From assembly GCA_014650415.1 (NCBI GenBank), contig BMUX01000007.1:249761-313760 (forward strand): DNA of 64,000 nt, read 5' to 3'. Position numbers and translations under genes: made by a program. Positions 44,641 through 53,576 of this stretch are shown piece by piece. Every line of letters starts with the position of its first letter. Positions within the stretch are counted from its first letter, which is position 1. The notes under the pieces were generated by a model, which was not told the origin of the DNA, searched no databases, and saw only the letters and a list, made by a program, of their open reading frames with translations. The stretch is from Streptomyces spiroverticillatus (GTDB taxonomy: Bacteria; Actinomycetota; Actinomycetes; Streptomycetales; Streptomycetaceae).

Positions 44641-45612
44641 CTACAGGCCCCGGGCGGCCCTGCGGGCCAGCCTCGCCGCGAGCTTCTCGTCGAACTTCTT
44701 CGCCTCGGAGTCCAGCCCGCCCATGTACAGCCCGAGCTCCTCCTGGGCCTTCAGGCCCTCCGCCCCGAGCCCGTCGATGTCCAGCACCTTCAGGAAGCGC
44801 AGCACCGGCTGGATCACGTCGTCGTGGTGGATGCGGATGTTGTAGACCCCGCCGATGGCCATCTGCGCGGCGGCCCGCTCGAAGCCCGGCATGCCGTGTC
44901 CGGGCATCCGGAAGTTGACGACCACGTCCCGCACGGCCTGCATGGTCAGGTCCGGTGCGAGCTGGAAGGCGGCACCCAGCAGGTTCCGGTAGAAGACCAT
45001 GTGCAGGTTCTCGTCCGTCGCGATCCGCGCCAGCATCCGGTCGCAGACCGGGTCCCCGGACTGGTGCCCGGTGTTCCGGTGCGAGATCCGGGTCGCCAGC
45101 TCCTGGAAGGCCACGTACGCGACCGAGTGCAGCATCGAGTGCCGGTTGTCCGACTCGAAGCCCTCGCTCATGTGTGCCATCCGGAACTGCTCCAGCTTGT
45201 CCGGGTCCACCGCCCGCGAGGCGAGCAGGTAGTCGCGCATGACGATGCCGTGCCGGCCCTCCTCGGCGGTCCAGCGGTGCACCCAGGTGCCCCAGGCGCC
45301 GTTCCGGCCGAAGAGGGACGCGATCTCGTGGTGGTAGCTGGGGAGGTTGTCCTCGGTCAGCAGATTCACGACCAGCGCGATCTTGCCGATCTCGGTGACC
45401 TTGGACTGCTCGGGCTCCCACTTCTCCCCGTCCTCGAAGAATTCGGGGAAGTTCCGGCCGTCGCTCCACGGAACGTACTCGTGGGGCATCCAGTCCTTGG
45501 TGACCTTCAGGTGGCGGTTGAGTTCCTTTTCCACCACCTCTTCCAGCGCGAACAGCAGCTTGGCGTCGGTCCACGCCTCCGAGCTGCCGAGGTGGGGAGA
45601 GGTGATCGTCAC
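44641..45612 (-). CDS. acyl-ACP desaturase (FA_desaturase_2, DesA-like)
   Basis: 323 residues of the soluble diiron desaturase family. Iron ligands are in EEGRHGIVMRDYL (about 115-127) and ATDENLHMVFYR (about 204-215), with ENLPSYHHEIA-type residues (EDNLPSYHHEIA) in the first helix pair. It introduces a cis double bond into acyl chains on ACP, using ferredoxin. GTG 45612 follows GGAG; the upstream 28 codons overlap the operator repeats and look untranslated. It is preceded by a triple TAACCTACG-like motif, suggesting repression by a TetR-type lipid regulator. Confidence 0.9.
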   Translation of the reverse strand: MTITSPHLGSSEAWTDAKLLFALEEVVEKELNRHLKVTKDWMPHEYVPWSDGRNFPEFFEDGEKWEPEQSKVTEIGKIALVVNLLTEDNLPSYHHEIASLFGRNGAWGTWVHRWTAEEGRHGIVMRDYLLASRAVDPDKLEQFRMAHMSEGFESDNRHSMLHSVAYVAFQELATRISHRNTGHQSGDPVCDRMLARIATDENLHMVFYRNLLGAAFQLAPDLTMQAVRDVVVNFRMPGHGMPGFERAAAQMAIGGVYNIRIHHDDVIQPVLRFLKVLDIDGLGAEGLKAQEELGLYMGGLDSEAKKFDEKLAARLARRAARGL

Positions 45613-45642
45613 GGGTACTCCAGGGGGATGGGGACGAGAGCG

Positions 45643-45680
45643 GTTACCTACGGCTTCGTAGGTTACGAGACCGTAGGTTA
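45643..45680. promoter_or_regulatory. triple repressor-like motif before the desaturase gene
   Basis: GTTACCTACG (45643-45652) faces CGTAGGTTAC (45657-45666), with one mismatch and a GCTT centre. A second CGTAGGTTA copy lies at 45672-45680, 15 bp on. All are in the 70 bp upstream of the desaturase start. Confidence 0.6.
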
Positions 45681-45735
45681 AGCGCGGCGTGAGCACTGAG
45701 CCAAGTCCCCGTCCGTTCCATCCCGCTACACGCCG

Positions 45736-46515
45736 CTATGTGTGCAGGTCACGGAGGCGTACCGAGAGGCATGTCACGCATCCCTCCAGCTTTTCGAACT
45801 CGCTGATGTCCACCGGTACGGGTGTGAAGCCGAGATCCGTGAACAGTTCGGCCGACTTGGGAGCACTCGCCGCCATCAGCACCGAGTTCCCGTCGAGCAC
45901 GACCACATGCGCTCCGGCCTCCTCCGGTACGGCCAGGAACCGGGGGAAGGCCGTCACGCTGTCCACCAGCGGCTCGTACCCCACCACCGTCCCGTCCGGC
46001 AGCGCGGTCACCGCCGACTTCAGGTGCAGCACCCGGCTCACGGGCACCGCCACCACCTGTGCCCCGAGCGGTTCGAACGCGGCCCGCAGCTGCCGGACCC
46101 CCTCCGCGTTGGTCCGCCCTCCGCGCCCCACGTACACCGTGTCGCCGACCTTGAGGACGTCCCCGCCGTCCAGCGTCCCCGGCTCGCGCACCCGGTTCAC
46201 CGAGCACCCGAGCCGCTCCGCCAGCACGTCCTCCACGGCGGCCGTCTCCGGCCGCCGGGACTCCGCCCCCGACCGCCCGATCAGCGCGACGTTGCGGAAC
46301 ATCACCACCGCGTCCTCGACGAACACCCCGTCCGGGCAGTCGTCGACCGTCGGCACCTCCACGGTCTCCCACCCGTGCGCGCGCAGTGCCGCGACGTACG
46401 CCTCCCACTGGGCGAGCGCCAACTCCACGTCGACCGGCTGCCGTTCGACGTGCGTCACCAGCCCCTCGGCGAGACGCGGACCGGGACGGCGGACGAGGGC
46501 CTTCTTGCTGGGCAT
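45736..46515 (-). CDS. ddaH: dimethylarginine dimethylaminohydrolase (DDAH)
   Basis: 259 residues of the amidinotransferase fold. Substrate and catalytic motifs are visible: PDGVFVEDAVVMF (about 61-73), GTLDGGDVLKVGDTVYVGRG (about 112-131), the catalytic His in VLHLKSAVTALPDG near 163 and the nucleophilic Cys in LEGCVTCLSVRLRDL near 249. It converts methylated arginines to citrulline and methylamines; related enzymes act on arginine itself. ATG 46515 is the start. A terminator separates it from the upstream ABC gene. Confidence 0.9.
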   Translation of the reverse strand: MPSKKALVRRPGPRLAEGLVTHVERQPVDVELALAQWEAYVAALRAHGWETVEVPTVDDCPDGVFVEDAVVMFRNVALIGRSGAESRRPETAAVEDVLAERLGCSVNRVREPGTLDGGDVLKVGDTVYVGRGGRTNAEGVRQLRAAFEPLGAQVVAVPVSRVLHLKSAVTALPDGTVVGYEPLVDSVTAFPRFLAVPEEAGAHVVVLDGNSVLMAASAPKSAELFTDLGFTPVPVDISEFEKLEGCVTCLSVRLRDLHT

Positions 46516-46567
46516 GCGGCAACTCCGATATGTGTCGAAAGCTCACCGGACCCGGGGACGAAAGACC

Positions 46568-46602
46568 GGGCCCGCCGCTCGAACGTATCGAACGACGGGC
46601 CC
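46568..46602. terminator. hairpin between ABC ATPase and DDAH genes
   Basis: GGGCCCG and CGGGCCC enclose 21 nt that themselves contain TCGAACG repeats. It lies 23 bp after the ABC ATPase gene stop. Confidence 0.55.
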
Positions 46603-46624
46603 GTGACCAGGGGTGAGCCGAAAG

Positions 46625-47437
46625 TCAGCCGACGGTCGCCCCGCGCCGCGTCCGCACGCTCCAGCGGCCCTCGTCCCGCCGCAGCCGCACCGTATACGCG
46701 AAGCACGCGCTGACGAGTTCGTCGGTCAGCACTCGCCCCACCGGACCGGAGGCCAGGCAGAGCCCGTCCCGCAGCAGCATCGCGTGCGTCGTCCCCGCAG
46801 GCAGTTCCTCCAGGTGATGGGTCACCAGAACCGACGCCAGCTCCGGGTGGCTCTCGCCCAACGCATCCAGCCGGTCCACGAGTTGCTCGCGGCCCACCAG
46901 GTCGAGACCGGTCGCCGGTTCGTCGAGCAGCAGCAGGCGCGGGCTGGGCATCAGGGCGCGCGCGACCAGGGCCCGCCCCCGCTCGCCCTGCGACAGAGTC
47001 GGCCAGCGCGCCTCGCCCCGGTCCTTCAGCCCGAGCAGCGCGATCAAGTGGTCCGCGTACTGCTCCTGTTCGTCGGTGAGACGCCAACGAGGCACGGATG
47101 CAACGGAGTTGGTGAGACCCGTCAGGACGACGTCCCGCACCCGCAGCGGCGACCGCAGCGGGTGGCGCGGGTCGACATGTCCGACGTACGACCGCAACTC
47201 GCGCAGATCGATCCGGCCCAGCTCATGTCCCAGCACCTGCACACACCCCCGGGTCGGGTGCGCGAGCGCGCCGAGCAGCCGCAGCAGGGTGGTCTTGCCG
47301 GCCCCGTTCGCACCGAGCAGCGCCCAGTGCTCGCCCGGCCGGACGGTCAGCGAGACGTCGGACAGCAGCGTGTTGCCGTCGCGCACGAAGTCGACGTGGT
47401 CGACACGGAGTACGCAGGCGATGTGATGCTCCGTCAT
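46625..47437 (-). CDS. ABC transporter ATP-binding protein
   Basis: 270 residues. Walker A ALLGANGAGKTTLLRLLG (about 39-56), signature TLSQGERGRALVARAL (about 147-162), Walker B LLLLDEPATGLDLVGRE and H-loop VTHHLEEL are intact. It resembles stand-alone ModF/YusV-like ATPases; no permease is adjacent. ATG 47437 overlaps the stop of the leuA remnant (TGATG), so its translation was originally coupled to leuA. With leuA broken, its expression may depend on another promoter inside the remnant. Confidence 0.85.
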   Translation of the reverse strand: MTEHHIACVLRVDHVDFVRDGNTLLSDVSLTVRPGEHWALLGANGAGKTTLLRLLGALAHPTRGCVQVLGHELGRIDLRELRSYVGHVDPRHPLRSPLRVRDVVLTGLTNSVASVPRWRLTDEQEQYADHLIALLGLKDRGEARWPTLSQGERGRALVARALMPSPRLLLLDEPATGLDLVGREQLVDRLDALGESHPELASVLVTHHLEELPAGTTHAMLLRDGLCLASGPVGRVLTDELVSACFAYTVRLRRDEGRWSVRTRRGATVG

Positions 47438-48370
47438 CAGGCTTCCACCCGCGCCCGATTGACCGCCGAGAGCACCGCGCGGACGGACGCCGTCAGCACC
47501 GAAGTGTCCTGGCCCGCGCCCCACAGGACCCTGCCGCCGATCCGGCACTCCACGTACGCGACCGCCGGGCTGCCTTGCCCGGCCGTCGTGGAGTGCTCGA
47601 AGTAGCTGAGCACCTCCACCTCGATGCCCGCCTCCGCCAGCGCCGTCGTGAACGCGGCGACCGGACCGTTCCCGGTCCCCTTGAAGCGCGCCGGGGACCC
47701 GCCGGCCACCACGATGTCGCACACCGACTCGTGCGCACCCGGGGCGGTCTCCCGCGTCTCCCACCAGGGCACGCGCACCGCCCCGTCCGTCCCGGCGGCC
47801 AGATACGTCGTACGGAACAGCTCCCACAGCTCCTCCGCGCTCGCCTCCCGGCCGCTGTCGTCCGTCGCCCGCTGCACGGCCTTCGAGAACTCCGGGCGCA
47901 TCCCGCGCGGCAGGTCGATCCCGTACCCCTTCTCCAGCAGATACGCGATCCCACCCTTGCCGGACTGGCTGTTGACCCGGATCACCGCCTCGTAGCTGCG
48001 CCCGATGTCGGCGGGGTCGATCGGCAAGTACGGGACGGACCACGGGAGTTCACGCTCGGGGACGCCCGTCTCGGCGGCCCGCCGCGCGTGCTCGGCGAAG
48101 CCCTTGCTGATGGCGTCCTGGTGGGTGCCGGAGGACGCGGTGTCCACCAGGTCGCCCGCGTACGGGTGGCGGACCGGCACCGGCAGCCGGTTGCAGCGCT
48201 CCACGACCTCGCGGACCGCGTCGATGTCGGAGAAGTCGACCATCGGGTCCACGCCCTGGGTGTGCAGGTTGAGGGCGAGGGTGACCAGGTCGACGTTGCC
48301 GGTGCGCTCGCCGTTGCCGAACAGGCAGCCCTCCACGCGCTGCGCGCCCGCCGGCACGGCGAGTTCGGAT
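47437..48370 (-). pseudogene. leuA: 5'-truncated 2-isopropylmalate synthase remnant
   Basis: The frame matches only the C-terminal part of LeuA, from GAQRVEGCLFGNGERTGNVD (in the end of the catalytic barrel) through the regulatory domain to VNRARVEA. Full LeuA has about 570 residues with the catalytic metal-binding N-terminus; roughly the first 265 are missing here. Homology stops near 48,370, just where the terminator of the UvrA-like gene begins. No frameshifted N-terminus is seen upstream. It cannot be a working synthase; a second leuA elsewhere would be needed for leucine synthesis. Confidence 0.8.
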
Positions 48371-48378
48371 GCGGCCGG

Positions 48379-48410
48379 GCGTGCCCTCCAGACGGAACTG
48401 GAGGGCACGC
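48379..48410 (-). terminator. hairpin terminator of the UvrA-like gene
   Basis: GCGTGCCCTCCAG pairs perfectly with CTGGAGGGCACGC around ACGGAA (13-bp stem), 39 bp past the UvrA-like stop and directly at the leuA truncation point. Confidence 0.8.
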
Positions 48411-48448
48411 AGGCGCGGCTCCGGTCGCTCTAGGGGCCCGGGCCGCGC

Positions 48449-50719
48449 TCAGCGGCCCAGGTCGCGACGCAAGTAGGTCGCGGTGAAAGACTTGTGATGG
48501 TCCATCAGGTCATCCGGCGTCCCCTCGAACACGATCTCACCGCCGTGCTTGCCGCCGTCCGGACCCAGGTCGATCACCCAGTCCGCGCGCTTGACCACAT
48601 CCAGGTTGTGCTCGACGCAGATCACCGAGTTCCCCGCGTCGACCAGCCGGTCCAGCAGGGCGACCAGGGTGTCCACGTCCGCCAGGTGCAGCCCGGTCGT
48701 CGGCTCGTCCAGCACGTACACACTGCCCGTGCGGTGCAGCTGCGTCGCCAGCTTGATGCGCTGCCGCTCACCGCCCGACAGGGAGCTGAGCGGCTGCCCC
48801 AGCGTGAGATACCCGAGCCCGACCTCGTGCAATGTCTCCAACTTCCTTACGACCGAGACCTCTTGGAAGAACTCCCGCGCCCGGTCCACCGGCAGCTCCA
48901 GCACGTCCACGATGCTCAGGCCGTCGAGCCGGTGCTCCAGCACCTCGTCGTCGAACCGTCGCCCCTCGCACTGCGGGCAGACCGTCGTCACCGGGTCCAT
49001 GAAGGCGAGGTCGGTGAAGAGGACGCCCCGGCCCGCGCAAGTGCCGCACGCCCCGGTCGAGTTGAAGGAGAAGAGTGCCGCGCTCACCCCGTTCTCCTGG
49101 GCGAAGAGCTTGCGCACCGTGTCCATGATGCCGACGTACGTCGCCGGAGTGGACCGGGACGACACCCCGATCGACCCCTGGTCGATGACGATCGCCTCCG
49201 GATGCGCGGCCGTGAACACCTCCGACACCAGAGTCGACTTCCCCGAACCCGCCACCCCCGTCACCACGGTCAGCACCCCGGTCGGGAAGGCGGTGTCGAC
49301 GCCCTTGAGGTTGTGCAGGTCGGCCCCGGTGACCGGCAGCCACCCGGTGGGGGAGCGGAACGCTTCCTTCAGCGGGGTGCGCCGCCGCAGGCACCTGCCG
49401 GTCAGCGTGTCCGCCTCCCGCAGCTCCGCCACCGTGCCTTCGAAAACCACGTGCCCGCCGTCGACGCCCGCACCCGGGCCGAGGTCCACGACGTGGTCCG
49501 CGACCGCCATCACGTCCGGGTCGTGCTCCACCACCAGCACCGTGTTGCCCTTGTCCCGCAACCGCACCAGCAGATCGTTCAGCCGCCCCACGTCACGCGG
49601 GTGCAGCCCCACGCTCGGCTCGTCGAAGATGTACGTCAGCCCGGTCAGCGCACTCCCCAGATGACGCACCATCTTCAGCCGCTGCCCCTCGCCGCCGGAC
49701 AGCGAGGTCGTCTCCCGGTCCAGGCTCAGATAACCGAGCCCGATCCCCACCAGCCGCTCCAGCCGCTCCCGGGCCGCCGCGGCGATCGGCGCGGCCACCG
49801 GATCGTCGATCCTGGCCAGCACCTCCACCAGGTCCGCGACCTCCATCGACACGTAGTTCCGTACGGACAGCCCGTCGATACGGGACTTCCGCGCGGCCTC
49901 GTTCAGCCGCGCCCCCTCGCACGCCTCGCACACGCCCTCGACCGTCAACGCGTCCGCCGCCTCACGGGACTTGGCGGACAGCGAACCGGTGTCCCGCTTG
50001 AGGAAGAGCCGCTCGAAGCGGTTGACCAGGCCCTCGGAGTCCACCTCGGCGGTGCCGGACTTCATCCGCAGCGTCACCTTGGTGCCGTCGGCGCCGCGCG
50101 CCCCGTACAACAGGCGCTCCCGCTCCTCGGGGGTGTAGTCGGCCAGCGGCTTGTCGGGGTCGAAGAGGTCGTTGTGCGCGTACAGCTTCCACTGCCAGCT
50201 GCCGACCGAGGAGCCCGGCACCCGCAGCGCGCCCCCGTTCAACGACTTCGACCAGTCGATCGCCCGGTCCAGGTCGAGGCGCACGGTCTTGCCGACCCCG
50301 TCGCAGGTCGGGCACATGCCGGCGGGATCGTTGAACGAGTAAGCGGTCGCGGGCCCGGCGCTGGGGACTCCGTACCGGGAGAACAGGACCCGGACGATCG
50401 AGTAGATGTCCGTCATCGTGCCGACCGTCGAGCGGACGTTGCCGCCGATCGGCTTCTGGTCGACGACGATCGCCACCGACAGGTCGTCGATCGCGTCCAC
50501 GAGCGGCCGCTCGTACTTCGGCAGCCGGTTGCGGACGTACCAGGTGAACGTCTCGTTGAGCTGGCGCCGCGACTCGACGGCGATGGTGTCGAAGACGACG
50601 GAGGACTTGCCGGAGCCGGAGACGCCGGTGAAGACGACGATCTTTCCTTTGGGGAGCGAGAGGGAGACGTCCCGGAGGTTGTTCTCCCGGGCGCCCGTGA
50701 CCGTGATGTTCGATGCCAT
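48449..50719 (-). CDS. UvrA-like ATPase (class II UvrA / drug-resistance type)
   Basis: 756 residues, shorter than the 950 or so of true UvrA. Two ABC modules are intact: FTGVSGSGKSSVVFDT (about 30-45), LSGGEGQRLKMVRHLG and IFDEPSVGLHPRD; then VVTGVAGSGKSTLVSE, LSGGERQRIKLATQL and VLDEPTTGLHLAD. Zinc-module cysteines are kept (CPTCDGVG, CEACEGAR, CGTCAGRG, CPQCEGRR). The region corresponding to the UvrB-binding domain is reduced, as in UvrA2/DrrC proteins linked to resistance against DNA-binding drugs. ATG 50719 is chosen. The upstream gene ends 10 bp before it. Confidence 0.88.
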   Translation of the reverse strand: MASNITVTGARENNLRDVSLSLPKGKIVVFTGVSGSGKSSVVFDTIAVESRRQLNETFTWYVRNRLPKYERPLVDAIDDLSVAIVVDQKPIGGNVRSTVGTMTDIYSIVRVLFSRYGVPSAGPATAYSFNDPAGMCPTCDGVGKTVRLDLDRAIDWSKSLNGGALRVPGSSVGSWQWKLYAHNDLFDPDKPLADYTPEERERLLYGARGADGTKVTLRMKSGTAEVDSEGLVNRFERLFLKRDTGSLSAKSREAADALTVEGVCEACEGARLNEAARKSRIDGLSVRNYVSMEVADLVEVLARIDDPVAAPIAAAARERLERLVGIGLGYLSLDRETTSLSGGEGQRLKMVRHLGSALTGLTYIFDEPSVGLHPRDVGRLNDLLVRLRDKGNTVLVVEHDPDVMAVADHVVDLGPGAGVDGGHVVFEGTVAELREADTLTGRCLRRRTPLKEAFRSPTGWLPVTGADLHNLKGVDTAFPTGVLTVVTGVAGSGKSTLVSEVFTAAHPEAIVIDQGSIGVSSRSTPATYVGIMDTVRKLFAQENGVSAALFSFNSTGACGTCAGRGVLFTDLAFMDPVTTVCPQCEGRRFDDEVLEHRLDGLSIVDVLELPVDRAREFFQEVSVVRKLETLHEVGLGYLTLGQPLSSLSGGERQRIKLATQLHRTGSVYVLDEPTTGLHLADVDTLVALLDRLVDAGNSVICVEHNLDVVKRADWVIDLGPDGGKHGGEIVFEGTPDDLMDHHKSFTATYLRRDLGR

Positions 50720-50729
50720 GCCATCGACG

Positions 50730-51509
50730 CTAGGAGCTATACCGGACACCTTCTGTCGGGTTTTGGGCGCCGTCCGTGGCGGAGCGGGGGCCGAGGTCGC
50801 CGTCCAGGACGGTCCGCACGATGAGCGGCCGGTTCCACAGGGTCGGGATCTCGTTGGCGAGGGCTGTGACGGTCAGGGGGGCGTCGGTCTCGCGTCCCCT
50901 GACCTTGGCGGCCAGCAGGCTGCGGGGAACGGCTCCCGCGTCGAGGAGGACCCGCCAGTCCGCCGGTCCGTGACCCCGAGCCGTTGCTCCGCGGCAGTGG
51001 TCTCCTCCTCCGCCGTCCCGAGCGCGTCGGGAAGGTGCTCGCGGAGTGTCTCCTCCAGCAGAACCGGATCGGTGGAGGGAGCCGGTACCGCCGCCGGAGC
51101 AGGACCGGGCAGGCGACGCCACGGCTCCGGAACCGCGCCCTCGACCAGAAGGAGCGCCCCCGGGGTACGGAGAACCGCCGGATTCCACGGCAGGGCTGGA
51201 CCCGTGCAGCCGCATGGTCGTGCGCCCGGCCCGTTCCGCCGTCGCGTCGAACATGACCTCTTCCAGGCCGGCAGCGGCCGGCGCGCGCCGTATTCGCTCC
51301 ATGGCCTCCGTGGCGGCCCGGCCGGGCGACGGCAGGTGCCGCCACGCGGCCAGGTCCCAGGTCCGGAGGCCGATGCTTCCCCGTACGCGACGGTAGGGGG
51401 CGTCCCACTCCACGGCCCCGTCGATGCGCAGGATCCGCAGCAACGGCTCCCACGTGGCGAAATCGTGCAGGGCGGCCGAGTCGGGAACGGCAGCGTTCTG
51501 ATCGACCAT
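50730..51509 (-). CDS. hypothetical gene with apparent compensating frameshifts
   Basis: One frame is open for 259 codons. Its start (MVDQNAAVPDSAALHDFATW to GLEEVMFDATAERAGRTTMR, in part) and end (DWRVLLDAGAVPRSLLAAKV, TALANEIPTLWNRPLIVRTV) read as protein. Between about 51,205 and 50,985 this frame is Gly/Ser/Arg-rich noise, while the plus-one frame reads sensibly (GALLLVEGAVPEPWRR, LLEETLREHLPDALGTAEEE). So two opposite single-base changes probably flank the middle. Family not recognised. It lies directly upstream of the UvrA-like gene, probably in one operon. Confidence 0.5.
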   Translation of the reverse strand: MVDQNAAVPDSAALHDFATWEPLLRILRIDGAVEWDAPYRRVRGSIGLRTWDLAAWRHLPSPGRAATEAMERIRRAPAAAGLEEVMFDATAERAGRTTMRLHGSSPAVESGGSPYPGGAPSGRGRGSGAVASPARSCSGGGTGSLHRSGSAGGDTPRAPSRRARDGGGGDHCRGATARGHGPADWRVLLDAGAVPRSLLAAKVRGRETDAPLTVTALANEIPTLWNRPLIVRTVLDGDLGPRSATDGAQNPTEGVRYSS

Positions 51510-51578
51510 GTCCCGACCGTACGCGCCGTCACTGACAACGCGGTGGGGACCTGTGCACACGACGGGTCTGTCACGGCC

Positions 51579-53246
51579 TCATTCCTCCACAGCGATCCCC
51601 TCCTCGCTCTCCTCCGTGGACTCCGTGGACTCCGTGGGCTCCGCCCCCAGATGCAGCCGGCGGGTGATGCCGATCGACTCCAGGAACGGCTCGTCGTGGC
51701 TCGACACGATCAGCGCGCCCTCGTACGCCCGCAGCGCCTCCGTCAACTGCCGCACGCTCGCCATGTCGAGGTTGTTCGTCGGCTCGTCGAGCATGAGCAG
51801 CTGCGGCGCCGGATCCGCAAGCAGCAGCGCTGCCAGCGTCGCCCGGAAGCGCTCGCCGCCGGACAGCGTGCCGACCGCCTGGTCCGCCTTCGCACCCTTG
51901 AACAGGAAGCGTGCCAGCCGCGCCCTGATCAGGTTGTTCGTCGCACCCGGCGCCATCAGCGCCACGTTCTGCGCGACGCTCAGCGAGTCGTCCAGCACAT
52001 CGAGCCGCTGCGGCAGGAAACGCGTCGTGACCAACGCCCCGACCTCGCCCGCCACCGGCTCCAACTGCCCCGCGATCGTACGCAGCAGGGTCGTCTTGCC
52101 CGCCCCGTTGCGCCCGGTCAGCGCCACCCGCTCGGGGCCGCGCAGCTCGAACTCACCGGGCGGACCCGCCCCGTACGGCATCTCAAGATCCCGTACGAGC
52201 AGGACCCCGCGCCCCGGATGGACCGTCGTGTACGGCAGCTCGATGCGGATCTCGGCGTCCTCGCGCACCAACTCCTCGGCCTCTCCCAGGCGTTCCCGGG
52301 CTTCCTTCAGCTTCTCGGTGTGCATGATCTTGTGCTTGCCGGCCGACTCCTGGGCCGACCGCTTGCGCAGGCCCATCACGATCTTCGGCTCGCGCTTCTG
52401 GTCGTACATCTTCTGGCCGTACCGCTTGCGACGGGCCAATTTGACCTGGGCGTCGGCCAGTTCCCGCTTCTGCTTCTGCACGTCCGCCTCGGCGACGCGC
52501 ACCATGCGCTCCGCCGCCTCCTGCTCGACGGCGAGCGCCTCCTCGTACTCGGAGAAGGTGCCCCCGTACCAACGGACCTCGCCGTCGCGCAGATCGGCGA
52601 TCTGGTCGACGCGCTCCAGCAGCTCCCGGTCGTGGCTGACCACGACGAGGACGCCCGACCAGGCGGACACGGCGTCGTACAGCCGCTGCCTGGCGTACAG
52701 GTCGAGGTTGTTCGTCGGCTCGTCGAGCAGCAGGACGTCCGGGCGGCGCAGCAACAGGGCCGCCAGCCGCAGCAGGACGGACTCGCCCCCGGACACCTCG
52801 CCGATGGTGCGGTCCAGGCCGATGTGGCCGAGGCCGAGCCCGTCGAGGGTGGCGAGGGCGCGCTCCTCGACGTCCCAGTCGTCGCCGACCGCGTCGAAGT
52901 TCGCCTCGCTCGCGTCGCCCGCCTCGATGGCGTGCAGCGCGGCCCGCTTGTCGGCGATCTCCAGGGCCTCGTCGACCCGGAGTCCGGTGTCGAGCACCAG
53001 GTTCTGCGGCAGGTAGCCGATGCTGCCGGCGGCCTTGACCTTGCCGCCGGACGGCGTCAGCTCCCCGGCGAGCAGCTTCAGCAGGGTGGACTTGCCCGAT
53101 CCGTTGACGCCGATGAGACCGGTGCGGCCGGGGCCGATCGCGATCTGGAAGTCGTCGAAGACGGAGGTGCCGTCGGGCCAGGAGAAGGAAAGGGCGGTGC
53201 AGGTCAGCGACGCGCTCTGCGGCTGTGCATGTGAATAGGTAGACAA
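51579..53246 (-). CDS. ABC-F family ATPase (ribosome protection type)
   Basis: 555 residues with two ABC domains and no membrane segment. Domain 1: GLIGVNGSGKSTLLKLLAG, VSGGESVLLRLAALLL, LLLDEPTNNLDLYARQ. Domain 2: ALTGRNGAGKTTLLRTIAG, LSGGERFRATLAALLL, LMLDEPTNNLDMASVR. The charged linker between them (about 245-330, KRELADAQVKLARRKRYGQK) is the ribosome-contacting segment. Members rescue ribosomes or give resistance to ribosome-targeting antibiotics. TTG 53246 is chosen because GGAGG lies six bases upstream. The acidic Ser/Thr/Glu tail is unusual. The long leader may control it. Confidence 0.85.
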   Translation of the reverse strand: MSTYSHAQPQSASLTCTALSFSWPDGTSVFDDFQIAIGPGRTGLIGVNGSGKSTLLKLLAGELTPSGGKVKAAGSIGYLPQNLVLDTGLRVDEALEIADKRAALHAIEAGDASEANFDAVGDDWDVEERALATLDGLGLGHIGLDRTIGEVSGGESVLLRLAALLLRRPDVLLLDEPTNNLDLYARQRLYDAVSAWSGVLVVVSHDRELLERVDQIADLRDGEVRWYGGTFSEYEEALAVEQEAAERMVRVAEADVQKQKRELADAQVKLARRKRYGQKMYDQKREPKIVMGLRKRSAQESAGKHKIMHTEKLKEARERLGEAEELVREDAEIRIELPYTTVHPGRGVLLVRDLEMPYGAGPPGEFELRGPERVALTGRNGAGKTTLLRTIAGQLEPVAGEVGALVTTRFLPQRLDVLDDSLSVAQNVALMAPGATNNLIRARLARFLFKGAKADQAVGTLSGGERFRATLAALLLADPAPQLLMLDEPTNNLDMASVRQLTEALRAYEGALIVSSHDEPFLESIGITRRLHLGAEPTESTESTEESEEGIAVEE

Positions 53247-53576
53247 AAGGGCCTCCAGGTTGCGGTGAGTGGTGCGGAGCAACTGGTGGAGACACCGGCA
53301 GTGCGTGAAGACCTCGCGTCAGGGCGACGACGTAACAAGAGATGGGTTACGGAGAGAAGCCCCGAGGGAAAGAAGACGGCTCGAACGCCGAGGTCGCACG
53401 CGGCACGCGGATCATTGCAGCCCACACACGGGTGGCTGCCTCGCGGCACGGTGTCCCAGACCTCAGACGAGCAACGTCCTTCTCCATTCGACGACAACAG
53501 GGCGAAACGAACCGTACGCCCACCCCTCGGCGGACGCAAATGATTAACGGCACACGTGCTCGAACCCCGCCACCCC
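53247..53576 (-). promoter_or_regulatory. 330-nt leader of the ABC-F gene with candidate uORF
   Basis: No gene of normal size is present. On the minus strand, ATG near 53,485 opens a short frame (MEKDVARLRSGTPCREAATR onward) ending near 53,347 at TAA, before the ABC-F start. Antibiotic-responsive ABC-F genes are often controlled by such leader peptides and attenuator hairpins. This is inferred only from position and length. Confidence 0.35.

Noticed and set aside
42713..45574. 953-codon minus-strand frame overlapping the solenoid and desaturase genes
   Set aside because: It crosses a strong terminator and two well-supported genes; it is a GC shadow.
50725..50745. TATAGC -10 box giving a leaderless UvrA-like mRNA
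   Set aside because: No -35 element at proper spacing, and the upstream gene ends only 10 bp away, so co-transcription is simpler.
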